Source: Oscillospiraceae bacterium
Lineage (GTDB): Bacteria; Bacillota; Clostridia; Oscillospirales; Ruminococcaceae
NCBI GenBank assembly: GCA_003531585.1
Contig: DQFX01000005.1
Location: forward strand, 1 to 14,532
Length of the DNA stretch: 14,532 nucleotides
Direction of reading: 5' to 3'
Position numbers and translations under genes: made by a program. Every line of letters begins with the position of its first letter. Position 1 is the first letter of the stretch. The notes under the pieces were generated by a model. The model was not told the DNA's origin, did no database searches, and was given only the letters and a program-made list of their open reading frames with translations. Of the stretch, positions 1-6,888 are shown piece after piece.

Positions 1-44
1 CACAGTTGTTTTTTCAGACCCGCTCCTGGAGAAACGCCGCGCAT

Positions 45-91
45 AAAAAAGCGCTTACCCCGTCATAGCGATGGAATAAGCGCACTTTTTT
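45..91. terminator. Bidirectional terminator-like hairpin
   Basis: A 7-bp stem (GCGCTTA at 51-57 with TAAGCGC at 77-83) is preceded by six A residues and followed, after AC, by six T residues at 86-91. Such symmetry suits termination in either direction. The plus direction would serve a gene left of the window and the minus direction a transcript coming from the tRNA. The 19-nt loop is long, so this is a moderate call. Confidence 0.5.
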
Positions 92-93
92 GA

Positions 94-115
94 AATGGCG
101 CACTAATGGCGCACT
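94..115. repeat. Tandem 11-bp direct repeat
   Basis: AATGGCGCACT occurs twice without a spacer (94-104 and 105-115). Its GCGCACT core also occurs at 80-86, giving three copies downstream of the 3' end of the tRNA gene. It could be part of an integration site near the tRNA, a remnant, or chance. No recombinase gene is visible in the window. Confidence 0.6.
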
Positions 116-132
116 CGGAAAGCCCGTCCCGG

Positions 133-180
133 AAAAAAGAAAAACCGCCATGTTCGCCGAATGGCTTAACAAAGCGGTTT
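133..180 (-). terminator. Terminator of the tRNA-Thr transcript
   Basis: Read on the minus strand just after the tRNA, AAACCGC (174-180) pairs with GCGGTTT (142-148). A smaller GCC/GGC hairpin lies inside, and a T-rich tract interrupted by one C follows (133-144). The large loop weakens the call, but position and T tract fit an intrinsic terminator. Confidence 0.5.
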
Positions 181-184
181 GTTC

Positions 185-260
185 TGGAGCTGGGAATGGG
201 ACTCGAACCCACGACCTGCGCATTACGAATGCGCTGCTCTACCAACTGAGCTATACCAGC
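185..260 (-). tRNA. tRNA-Thr, anticodon CGT, CCA encoded
   Basis: On the minus strand the cloverleaf runs from 260 to 185. It has a GCTC/GAGC D stem, a perfect 5-bp anticodon stem (GCGCA/TGCGC) around loop TTCGTAA with anticodon CGT, a T arm with loop TTCGAGT, and an encoded CCA at 187-185. CGT reads ACG, hence threonine. The acceptor stem (GCTGGTA with TCCCAGC) pairs except for a T6:C67 mismatch. The discriminator is T. The 5' leader from the predicted start near 340 would be about 80 nt. Confidence 0.95.
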
Positions 261-278
261 AAAAATTTGCAAAAGCAC

Positions 279-307
279 TTGCATTCTACATGAGTGTATG
301 ATATAAT
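279..307 (+). promoter_or_regulatory. Sigma-A-type promoter for the SipW-like operon
   Basis: TTGCAT at 279-284 and TATAAT at 302-307 are separated by 17 bp. This predicts a start near 314 and a leader of about 75-80 nt before the SipW-like gene. It lies between the tRNA and the gene and points against the tRNA promoter. Confidence 0.6.
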
Positions 308-346
308 AAAAATATATATGACGCTCATACAGATGATGACTGTATT

Positions 347-375
347 ATTATATACTGAAAATCAAGATTTGTCAA
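347..375 (-). promoter_or_regulatory. Consensus promoter for tRNA-Thr
   Basis: On the minus strand TTGACA (375-370) and TATAAT (352-347) are both perfect consensus with a 17-bp spacer. The -35 box continues as TTGACAAATC, an extension shared with two other minus-strand promoters in this window. The start would be near 340. Confidence 0.85.
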
Positions 376-386
376 GTGCAAAAGAG

Positions 387-1685
387 GTGTTTTTTATAAA
401 TTCGGGCAAAAAAATAGCGCGGGTGATCGGACTGACAGTCGCTTCGCTGCTTGGAGTGATATTCCTGCTGATGGTGATATCAGCGGCGGCGTTCGGTTCT
501 GCGGGAACTGTGGGAGTTTTCGGATTCAACCTGTTCATATGCGACAGCAGCGATTACGACAGCATACCTGCCGGAAGCGCCGTTATCTCCACTTCCTGCG
601 CACCCTACGACCTCGAGGAAGGAAACCTGGTACTCTACACCACCGACCCCGAGGATAAGAACGCGCCGCTTGCGATGGGGTATTACGCAGATTTCAAAAT
701 GACCGACGGCGTGTACTACCTCCACCTCGTGAACAACAGCGACAGCACCGTAATCAGCGAGGACGCCCTTATCGGAAAAGCAGGCTGGTGCAGTCCGTTC
801 CTCGGAGCCTTCATCAGATTCGTAAGAACGCCCTGGGGAGTTCTCGTCATGGCGGTCATACCCTGCACCCTGCTGATACTGTTCGATGTCCTCCGCGTCA
901 AGACCTACGAAAAGCCGATCCCCGAAGTTATCCCGCAGGTCAAGAATCAGGACGACCGGCCCGCGCAGCCGCAGTTAACTGTCGGCGAAAGCGGCGGAGC
1001 CTCATATAAGCGAAATCCAAGCGGAAAGCCGTCCGTAAGCGCAGACAGTGTGCTTTTCACGTTCGATTCTGCAAAAAAACAGCACGATGAACCCAGTACC
1101 GGCTCAGCGCCCAGAATGTCGGACGCCGACGTACTTTCACTGCTGAACGCTCCATCGCCCAGATTCGGTCAGAAGCCGGAAAAACCGCGCCCGGAGCCTC
1201 CCCTGTTTACCGCCCCGGCTGAAAAGCCGGCTTCCGCTCCCGAAAAGCCGACGCTCCCCGCGCCGGTCGCAGCCAAGCGCTATATCGACAATACGGTGGC
1301 TCCCGCTGTGAAGCCAGCTCCAGTTCCCGATGCTTCGGCGATACCCGCGGCAGTCTCCAACACCAAGACCGCCGAGATACCCGTGATAAAGAAACCCGAA
1401 AAGAAGCGCTCCGACGCATTCTTTGCACAGTCGGAGGCTCCGCAGATAGGCAGGAACCTCACCGGAAAGCAGACCGCAAAATCCAGCCGTTCGATCATCG
1501 ACCTCGAGGACGCCCTCGCAGCGGCGCCCTCCCGCACCGCCAGACCTGAAAGCCGCCGCAGCGCGGATATCCTCGCTTCCAAAAACCGCAGCGACCTTAT
1601 AACCGAGGACGACGACTCAAGGGACAAGTCGCGCTATGAAGTTGACGATATTCTTGCGGGCATAGAAAAACGGCACCAGCAGTGA
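387..1685 (+). CDS. SipW-like signal peptidase homologue, probably inactive, with long disordered tail
   Basis: About 432 residues. One membrane segment (about 10-33) is followed by an external domain and a second segment (about 149-170). A cytoplasmic tail of some 260 residues, rich in Pro, Ala, Lys and Ser, ends the protein. The middle follows the plan of SipW/archaeal-type S26 signal peptidases: SDYDSIPAGS aligns with the family's SMEPTIPVGS, and the end has the usual PFLGAF...TPWGVLV...IP. The nucleophile Ser is kept, but the Met-Glu-Pro after it is lost, and no His sits where the family has its general base. I infer a non-catalytic homologue or membrane anchor. Start is uncertain: an earlier ATG at 294 overlaps the promoter. 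GTG at 387 is the nearest standard codon, but the Shine-Dalgarno-like AAAGAGGTG (381-389) better fits ATA at 396. Overlaps the next gene by 4 bp. Confidence 0.7.
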   Translation: MFFINSGKKIARVIGLTVASLLGVIFLLMVISAAAFGSAGTVGVFGFNLFICDSSDYDSIPAGSAVISTSCAPYDLEEGNLVLYTTDPEDKNAPLAMGYYADFKMTDGVYYLHLVNNSDSTVISEDALIGKAGWCSPFLGAFIRFVRTPWGVLVMAVIPCTLLILFDVLRVKTYEKPIPEVIPQVKNQDDRPAQPQLTVGESGGASYKRNPSGKPSVSADSVLFTFDSAKKQHDEPSTGSAPRMSDADVLSLLNAPSPRFGQKPEKPRPEPPLFTAPAEKPASAPEKPTLPAPVAAKRYIDNTVAPAVKPAPVPDASAIPAAVSNTKTAEIPVIKKPEKKRSDAFFAQSEAPQIGRNLTGKQTAKSSRSIIDLEDALAAAPSRTARPESRRSADILASKNRSDLITEDDDSRDKSRYEVDDILAGIEKRHQQ

Positions 1686-2383
1686 AAAAAGTCGTATCGC
1701 TCATTGCTGCGGCTGGGCTGACGGCTGCCGCGATTCTTGGAGCCGTTCTCTCCGGCGGAAGCGGATTCTGGTTTGCGAGCGCCGCCGCTTCGGTGTTATG
1801 CTGTATACCATTCTTCCTGTCGTTTGAAAAACGCGCTCCCTCCGCAGGCGAGCTTGTGCTCATTGCGGTAATGACCGCATTTTCTGCCGCAGGAAGATTT
1901 ATTTTCGCGCCTGTTCCATTTTTCAAGCCGGTTTCCGCGATAGTCGCCCTTGCAGCACGTCACCTCGGACCTCAGGTGGGATTCATGATAGGAGCGCTCT
2001 CCGCTGTTATCTCCAACATCTGGTTCGGTCAGGGACCCTGGACGCCTTTCCAGATGCTCTGCTGGGGCCTCATAGGAGCCACCGCCGGGATCCTCGGAAA
2101 ACACGGCTGGATAAGCAAACCGCTTCCGCTGTGCATTTTCGGAATCGCTTCCGGAATCGGGTACTCGTTCATCATGGACGTGTGGACGGTTCTTTCAATG
2201 AACGGCAGTTTCTCAGGGGAGCTCTGGATCGCCGCGATAATCTCCGCAGCGCCCGTAACGGCTGTGTACTGCGTATCAAACGTAGTTTTCCTGCTAGCGC
2301 TCAATAAACCGCTGGGAAAAAAGCTTGAACGTCTAAAGACCAAATACGGCATATTTACTTCCGATGGAGGTAATATCACATAA
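1682..2383 (+). CDS. ECF transporter S component (vitamin-type, possibly cobalamin)
   Basis: 233 residues, highly hydrophobic, with about six predicted membrane helices. The stretch around residues 70-138 (GRFIF.PVPFFKPVSAIVALAA, then GFMIGALSAVISN.WFGQGPWTPFQM, then a GLIGATAGILG helix) is typical of S components of energy-coupling factor transporters. These bind one vitamin in the membrane and pair with a shared ATPase/transmembrane module encoded elsewhere. That module is not in this window. From memory the GQGPWTPFQM signature resembles the CbrT-like group linked to cobalamin, but substrate assignment is only a guess. The GTG start at 1682 overlaps the TGA of the upstream gene as GTGA, which suggests translational coupling. 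It ends 16 bp before the next gene. Confidence 0.85.
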   Translation: MKKVVSLIAAAGLTAAAILGAVLSGGSGFWFASAAASVLCCIPFFLSFEKRAPSAGELVLIAVMTAFSAAGRFIFAPVPFFKPVSAIVALAARHLGPQVGFMIGALSAVISNIWFGQGPWTPFQMLCWGLIGATAGILGKHGWISKPLPLCIFGIASGIGYSFIMDVWTVLSMNGSFSGELWIAAIISAAPVTAVYCVSNVVFLLALNKPLGKKLERLKTKYGIFTSDGGNIT

Positions 2384-2399
2384 TTTTTAAGGAGCGGCT

Positions 2400-3029
2400 A
2401 TGAAAAAGCCTTTCTCAATAGTTGACGCGGCGCTGAACGTTATCCGCGTCTGCCTGGCAGCCGGCATTCTTATCACGCTTTTCGACTTCTTTACACGCAT
2501 TGATCAGACTCCGGCGATAGTCATACGCTTTCCGAAATCCGCTGAAACGGAGGAAACGTCCGGATACGAGCCGGAATACACCGCAGGTACGCAGATAATA
2601 CAGAAAAGCCGCGGATATAAAAAACCCGAGCTTCTCACCGAGGAACCAGAGCCTGGTAATTCAGCGATTGCCGAAACCAAAACCGAAACCGAACCCATTC
2701 TGATAAGTACGGAGCGCGAAACTGTGTCAGAAGCCTCCGCGAATTACGCGGCGGGAAGTTCCGCGGTGCAAATTCTGCAAACCTCGTCGTCAAAGGCGGA
2801 GGAAACCGCTGACGCCGCCGACAGTGAAAACTCATCTGAGCTTATAAATATAAACACCGCGCCTGCCAGTGAGCTGGTAAAGCTGAAAGGTATAGGCGAA
2901 GTCAAAGCGGCGGCCATTGTCGAATATCGCCGCATTAACGGGAATTTCAAAACGGTGCAGGATATTATGAACGTAAGCGGAATCGGTGAAAAGACCTTCG
3001 AAAAAATCCGCAGTCAGATAACGGTATAA
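2400..3029 (+). CDS. ComEA-like helix-hairpin-helix protein, membrane anchored
   Basis: 209 residues. A single N-terminal membrane segment (about 13-30) is followed by a low-complexity Glu/Thr/Ser-rich linker to about residue 145. The C-terminal 62 residues are a double helix-hairpin-helix unit (LININTAPASELVKLKGIG..., then a second GIGEK). This matches the C-terminal DNA-binding domain of ComEA, the membrane protein that binds incoming DNA during natural transformation. Classic ComEA carries an SLBB-like domain between membrane segment and HhH; here a disordered spacer takes its place. AAGGAG at 2389-2394 sets the ATG at 2400. It is last in a three-gene unit. Whether it serves DNA uptake is inferred; no ComEB/ComEC or pseudopilin gene is visible, though PilT lies 8 kb away. 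Confidence 0.85.
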   Translation: MKKPFSIVDAALNVIRVCLAAGILITLFDFFTRIDQTPAIVIRFPKSAETEETSGYEPEYTAGTQIIQKSRGYKKPELLTEEPEPGNSAIAETKTETEPILISTERETVSEASANYAAGSSAVQILQTSSSKAEETADAADSENSSELININTAPASELVKLKGIGEVKAAAIVEYRRINGNFKTVQDIMNVSGIGEKTFEKIRSQITV

Positions 3030-3030
3030 A

Positions 3031-3061
3031 TTTGAGCCGCCCTAATCGGGAGTCGCTCAAA
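3031..3061. other. Hairpin directly after the ComEA-like stop codon
   Basis: TTTGAGC (3031-3037) pairs with GCTCAAA (3055-3061), with a CCC/GGG pairing inside. It begins one base after the stop codon. In the plus direction no T tract follows, so it may stabilise a 3' end or be a weak terminator. In the minus direction TTTATA follows. Confidence 0.45.
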
Positions 3062-3091
3062 GGCGAACACCAGCCGCACAAATTCCAGTTT

Positions 3092-3129
3092 CCCCAAAAC
3101 CAAAACGGGCAAGCTTAACGCCTGCCCGT
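3092..3129 (-). terminator. Terminator between convergent genes
   Basis: A perfect 7-bp stem (ACGGGCA 3105-3111 with TGCCCGT 3123-3129) lies between the ComEA-like and ABC permease genes. On the minus strand it is followed by TTTTGGTTTTGGGG, so it mainly suits the ABC operon. In the plus direction CAATTTATA follows and it may also act weakly there. Confidence 0.6.
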
Positions 3130-3168
3130 CAATTTATATCCTCGCCGAAAGCTGAACCCCAACTGCAA

Positions 3169-4566
3169 TTACTTTCTGCCAGCCATTTTAATGATATCCA
3201 TAAATTTAAGCCTGCTGCCGTTATGCAGAATTATCATCTCATACACCCTTGCAACTATCACCGCCACAAGAGCCACAAACGCCGCCAGAATAAGCACCGC
3301 GACAATCACCTCCGGCATTGACAGCTTACCGACCATCAGAGCCGCAGGAAGCGAAAACGGCGAACTTACCGGGAAGTAATACGAGAAGGTCTGCATCACA
3401 TTATCGGAAGCCGCACCGGTCTCTAGGCTGCCCATTGTGAACATCGCCGGGAAGTACGCAAGGTAGAATCCCAGCACGCCGAGCAGAGAATAAGGCTGCA
3501 TAGCCTGCGCGAGATCCTCCATGCGGCTCACGGAGGCTCCGACCAGCGCCGCAATAAGCGCGTAGAACAGGAATCCGAGAATGAAAATAACGAATATCAG
3601 CACGAACGACAGCGGAGTCATACTCCCGAAGCTGCCGTTGAACGCCTCGACGATCTGAGCGTTCTCGCCGGTCTGAACATCGGCGTTCTGGAGCATATTC
3701 ACGAGGTCGCCGCCGATGCCGAACGGAGCCGTTGCCGCAAACGAAATTCCACCCACAATGCCTATCAGCAGGAACTGCAATATCGACACGCAGCCCATCG
3801 CCAGTACCTTACCTATAACCACCGCGAGAGGTCTCACGGAGGTAAGCAGCAGCTCCATTACGCGGGAGGTCTTTTCCGTTGCGATGGACTGCGCGACGGT
3901 CTGACCGTACGCGAATATCATAATGAACAGAACCAGCGAAATAACGATAGGCACAACGTAATTTATCATCGTTTCAAACACGTTCCACTCGTCCGAGCCT
4001 GCCTGTATTTTCGACGTGCTGACATACCGCTGCGTAGCCGCGAAGTTATCCGGGGACACTCCGGCGTTTATCATGTTGCGGTAAGTCACAAGGTCTGAAA
4101 CCATGCCTGTAAGCGTATCCACGGAGGTTCCGTCGGTGTCGGGCGAATAGTAGGTCTTTACCGTGTAGCCAAGCACCTCGGAGCCGCTCTCATCTGCGGA
4201 TATAGTTACAAGCACCTTGCCTGCGTCCGCGTCTGTAAGCTGGTCTATCAGCTCGGAAGCCGTCTTGTCTGTGCTTGTGAGCTTCACTCCCGCGGAGGTC
4301 AGCTTGTCGGTGTCCTCGGAAGTCAGCAGACCGCTGTCGTCTATCAGGTACACGCTGTCAAGCGCCAGCGGCTCGTCAGAATTCCCGGAGCCTGTTATGG
4401 AATCCCCCGCCCCCATCAGCTTGGGTATGATGTTCAGACCGCCCACCAGCAGTATCGTTATCAGGCATACAATTATTGTACCCACAATGAACGACTTTGT
4501 GCGCACATACTGTGTGAATGTAAATCCAAAGACCTTTTTCCAGCCTCTTGCAGCGTCATTTCTCAT
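3169..4566 (-). CDS. ABC-2 type exporter permease (NatB-like)
   Basis: 465 residues. The plan fits the NatB/YhaP group of ABC-2 permeases: one N-terminal membrane helix (26-47), a large external domain (about 50-198), then five further hydrophobic segments (about 200-222, 251-278, 320-344, 361-376, 418-440). The segment EKTSRVMELLLTSVRP (231-246) is the cytoplasmic signature of this group. NatB with NatA exports sodium in Bacillus; homologues move other small substrates, so substrate is open. I chose the ATG at 4566, not the one at 4605, because AGGCGGGTGAG precedes it and it overlaps the ATPase stop by only 11 bp, as in coupled operons. It pairs with the upstream ATPase gene. Confidence 0.88.
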   Translation of the reverse strand: MRNDAARGWKKVFGFTFTQYVRTKSFIVGTIIVCLITILLVGGLNIIPKLMGAGDSITGSGNSDEPLALDSVYLIDDSGLLTSEDTDKLTSAGVKLTSTDKTASELIDQLTDADAGKVLVTISADESGSEVLGYTVKTYYSPDTDGTSVDTLTGMVSDLVTYRNMINAGVSPDNFAATQRYVSTSKIQAGSDEWNVFETMINYVVPIVISLVLFIMIFAYGQTVAQSIATEKTSRVMELLLTSVRPLAVVIGKVLAMGCVSILQFLLIGIVGGISFAATAPFGIGGDLVNMLQNADVQTGENAQIVEAFNGSFGSMTPLSFVLIFVIFILGFLFYALIAALVGASVSRMEDLAQAMQPYSLLGVLGFYLAYFPAMFTMGSLETGAASDNVMQTFSYYFPVSSPFSLPAALMVGKLSMPEVIVAVLILAAFVALVAVIVARVYEMIILHNGSRLKFMDIIKMAGRK

Positions 4567-5476
4567 CAGACTCACCCGCCTTTGCAGCATTTCCGACCTT
4601 TTCAATGAATATCTCGTTGAGCGACGGCTCGCGCAGCTCGTATTTTATAAGCGGCATTCCGCTTTCAATTATCCTGTTCAGCAGGGCGTGCGCCTGCTCC
4701 TCGCTGGATACGTTGTAGCTTGAGCCGTTCGGGGTCTCCTCAGTGAGGTTCAGACCGCACTCCTGAGCCATCGCGGTGATGTCGCCCTCGCATTTGACGG
4801 TGAGCTTCACCCTGCCGTAGCCCTTCTTGATATCGTTCAGATTTCCCTGGAGCACCGTCCTGCCCTTGTTGAGTATCACGATATCCCGGCAGAACTCCTC
4901 TATTGTTGACATCTGGTGGCTGGACATTATCACGAACTTGTTTTTCTTTATCTCCTCGCGGATAACGCTCTTGAAAAGCTCAGCATTTACCGGGTCCAGA
5001 CCGGAAAGCGGCTCGTCAAGTATCAGAAGCTCCGGGTTCGGCGCGAGCGCAGCTATCAGCTGTATCTTCTGCTGGTTGCCCTTGGAGAGCTGCTCCGCGC
5101 GCTTGTCGCGGTACTCCTGAACTCCCAGGCGGTCGAACCAGTAATCAATTGCGCGCTGAGCGTCCTGCCGCTTCATGCCCTTCAGCGAAGCGAAATACAT
5201 GAGCTGATCCATTATCTTGTACTTGGGGTAAAGTCCGCGCTCCTCCGCGAGGTAGCCGATGGACTCCGCAGCGGTCACGAACTTCTTCCCGTGCCATGTG
5301 ACCGAGCCGCTGTCCGCGCTCAGCATTCCCAGTATTATGCGTATAGACGTGGTTTTTCCCGCGCCGTTAGTTCCCAGCAGCGCGAACACGCCCGGCTCCT
5401 TCATTTCGAAGCTCAGACCGTCTACTGCCCTGCAGCTGCCGTATGTCTTGACGATGTTGTCGACCTTGAGCGACAT
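4556..5476 (-). CDS. ABC transporter ATP-binding protein (NatA-like)
   Basis: 306 residues, complete nucleotide-binding domain: Walker A GTNGAGKT (35-42), signature LSKGNQQ (130-136), Walker B LLILDEP (150-156), H-loop His187. A C-terminal extension of about 85 residues after the ATPase core is usual in NatA-type subunits (DUF4162-like). The position normally called Q-loop reads YLAEERGLYPK, common in this group. It energises the adjacent permease. A strong promoter lies at 5516-5544 and GGGAG lies 9 bp before the ATG. No two-component or MarR/GntR regulator gene is adjacent, though the promoter carries a palindrome. Confidence 0.92.
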   Translation of the reverse strand: MSLKVDNIVKTYGSCRAVDGLSFEMKEPGVFALLGTNGAGKTTSIRIILGMLSADSGSVTWHGKKFVTAAESIGYLAEERGLYPKYKIMDQLMYFASLKGMKRQDAQRAIDYWFDRLGVQEYRDKRAEQLSKGNQQKIQLIAALAPNPELLILDEPLSGLDPVNAELFKSVIREEIKKNKFVIMSSHQMSTIEEFCRDIVILNKGRTVLQGNLNDIKKGYGRVKLTVKCEGDITAMAQECGLNLTEETPNGSSYNVSSEEQAHALLNRIIESGMPLIKYELREPSLNEIFIEKVGNAAKAGESDEK

Positions 5477-5506
5477 AATTTCACTCTCCCTTATCTGTTA
5501 ATGTGT

Positions 5507-5544
5507 TGTATATACAGTATAATCTGTTTGCATTGATTTGTCAA
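5507..5544 (-). promoter_or_regulatory. Promoter of natAB-like operon with palindrome
   Basis: On the minus strand TTGACA (5544-5539) and TATACT (5521-5516) are 17 bp apart. The -35 reads TTGACAAATC. A 10-bp perfect palindrome TGTATATACA lies right at the downstream edge of the -10 box (5507-5516 region), where an operator would block initiation. The palindrome as an operator is inferred. Confidence 0.8.
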
Positions 5545-5554
5545 GGGGTTTTTG

Positions 5555-5593
5555 GGAAAAAAATAAAAATCTCCCCGGAAACTTCCGGGGAGA
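5555..5593 (-). terminator. Intrinsic terminator of the flavodiiron gene
   Basis: An 11-bp complementary pair (TCTCCCCGGAA 5570-5580 with TTCCGGGGAGA 5583-5593) lies 29 bp after the flavodiiron stop. On the minus strand TTTTTATTTTTTT follows. This is a textbook intrinsic terminator and separates the gene from the downstream ABC promoter. Confidence 0.92.
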
Positions 5594-5622
5594 AAGTAAA
5601 TTATAAGCCATATAAGCCAGAA

Positions 5623-6780
5623 TCAGCCCTTGAGCTCCTCTGCCAGAGCCTCGATCTGAGCCTCGTTCGCGGCGTTCACTGCGGAGCGTACGGTCACGGT
5701 GTTCTCAGCGAACGTGATGTTCTTGCTCTTCTCAAACATCCCCTTCATGACCTTAGCCGCCATCGGCGCCCAGGAACCGTTCTCGATAATTCCGATGGTG
5801 CGGTTCTGGTAGTTGCGCTCGGTCAGGTGGTTTATGAACTCCTTCATAGCCGGGAACACGTCCGCGTTGTAGGTCGGAGCCGCAAGCACCAGCTTGCCGT
5901 AGCGGAACGCGTCCTCAACGCACTCTGCCCAGTCGTCCCGGGCGAGGTCGCTGACCGTAACGTGCACGCCCTTGTCCGCAAGCTTTGAAGCCAGCATGTC
6001 CGCCGCCTTCCTGGTGTTACCGTAAACGCTTGCGTACGCGATGAACACGCCCTCGCTCTCAACGCCGTAGCTCGACCAGATGTTGTACTTATCAATGTAG
6101 TGACCGAGATCCTCCTTCAGCACCGGACCGTGCAGCGGGCAGATCATCGCGATATCGAGGGCGGCTGCCTTCTTCAGGACTGCCTGCACCTGCGCGCCGT
6201 ACTTGCCGACGATGCCGAAATAGTAGCGCCTTGCCTCGCAGTCCCACTCAGCGTCAGCCGCAGCGTCGAGCGCGCCGAACTTACCGAAGCCGTCCGCGGT
6301 GAACAGCACCTTGTCGGCGCTGTCGTATGTCATGATGACCTCCGGCCAGTGAACCATCGGAGCCGCAATGAAATTAAGGGTATGCTTACCCAGCTCGAGG
6401 GTATCCTTTTCAGCCGCGACTACCTGCCTGTCGGCGTAGTCCGTGCCGAAAAACTGCTTCATCATCACGAACGCCTGCTTTGAAGCCACGATCTTCGCCG
6501 AGGGGTACTTCTCAGCGAAAACTGCGATGTTCGCGGAATGGTCAGGCTCCATATGCTGAACTACGAGGTAATCCGGAGTTCTTCCGGAAAGCTCCTTCTC
6601 AAGGTTTCCGAGCCATTCGCCGCCGAATCTGCCGTCAACGGTGTCCATAACCGCGACCTTCTCGTCGAGGATAACGTAGGAATTGTACGACATGCCCTCC
6701 GGAACAGTGTACTGAGCCTCGAACAGGTCAATATCATGGTCGTTCACGCCGATGTAACGGATATCTTCTGTAACTGTCAT
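5623..6780 (-). CDS. Flavodiiron protein (FprA family), O2/NO reductase
   Basis: 385 residues, full length for an A-type flavoprotein. The N-terminal metallo-beta-lactamase-like domain (1-245) holds the diiron ligands: H76-x-E78-x-D80-H81, H144, D163 and H217. The C-terminal flavodoxin domain (about 246-385) starts with YASVYGNTRK, the FMN phosphate loop. The family reduces oxygen to water or nitric oxide to nitrous oxide in the cytoplasm and protects anaerobes. The electron donor, usually rubredoxin or a related protein, is not in the window. It is transcribed alone: strong promoter at 6827-6855, GGAGG at 6788-6792, terminator at 5555-5593. All ligands are intact, so activity is expected; O2 versus NO preference cannot be read from the sequence. 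Confidence 0.95.
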   Translation of the reverse strand: MTVTEDIRYIGVNDHDIDLFEAQYTVPEGMSYNSYVILDEKVAVMDTVDGRFGGEWLGNLEKELSGRTPDYLVVQHMEPDHSANIAVFAEKYPSAKIVASKQAFVMMKQFFGTDYADRQVVAAEKDTLELGKHTLNFIAAPMVHWPEVIMTYDSADKVLFTADGFGKFGALDAAADAEWDCEARRYYFGIVGKYGAQVQAVLKKAAALDIAMICPLHGPVLKEDLGHYIDKYNIWSSYGVESEGVFIAYASVYGNTRKAADMLASKLADKGVHVTVSDLARDDWAECVEDAFRYGKLVLAAPTYNADVFPAMKEFINHLTERNYQNRTIGIIENGSWAPMAAKVMKGMFEKSKNITFAENTVTVRSAVNAANEAQIEALAEELKG

Positions 6781-6820
6781 TTTTATGCCTCCAAAAAACG
6801 AGAACTATTTTTGATTTGCT

Positions 6821-6855
6821 GTATATATTATACAACCCGAGCCGTGATTTGTCAA
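6821..6855 (-). promoter_or_regulatory. Promoter of flavodiiron gene with inverted repeat
   Basis: On the minus strand TTGACA (6855-6850) and TATAAT (6832-6827), spacer 17 bp, both perfect consensus, with the same AATC extension after the -35. The -10 lies inside a symmetric element: TGTATA, ATA, TATACA. That symmetry could be an operator, but AT-rich -10 regions produce such patterns by chance. Confidence 0.85.
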
Positions 6856-6888
6856 CCCCGCGCAGCATTTTTTGAGAAAAATTTCACA

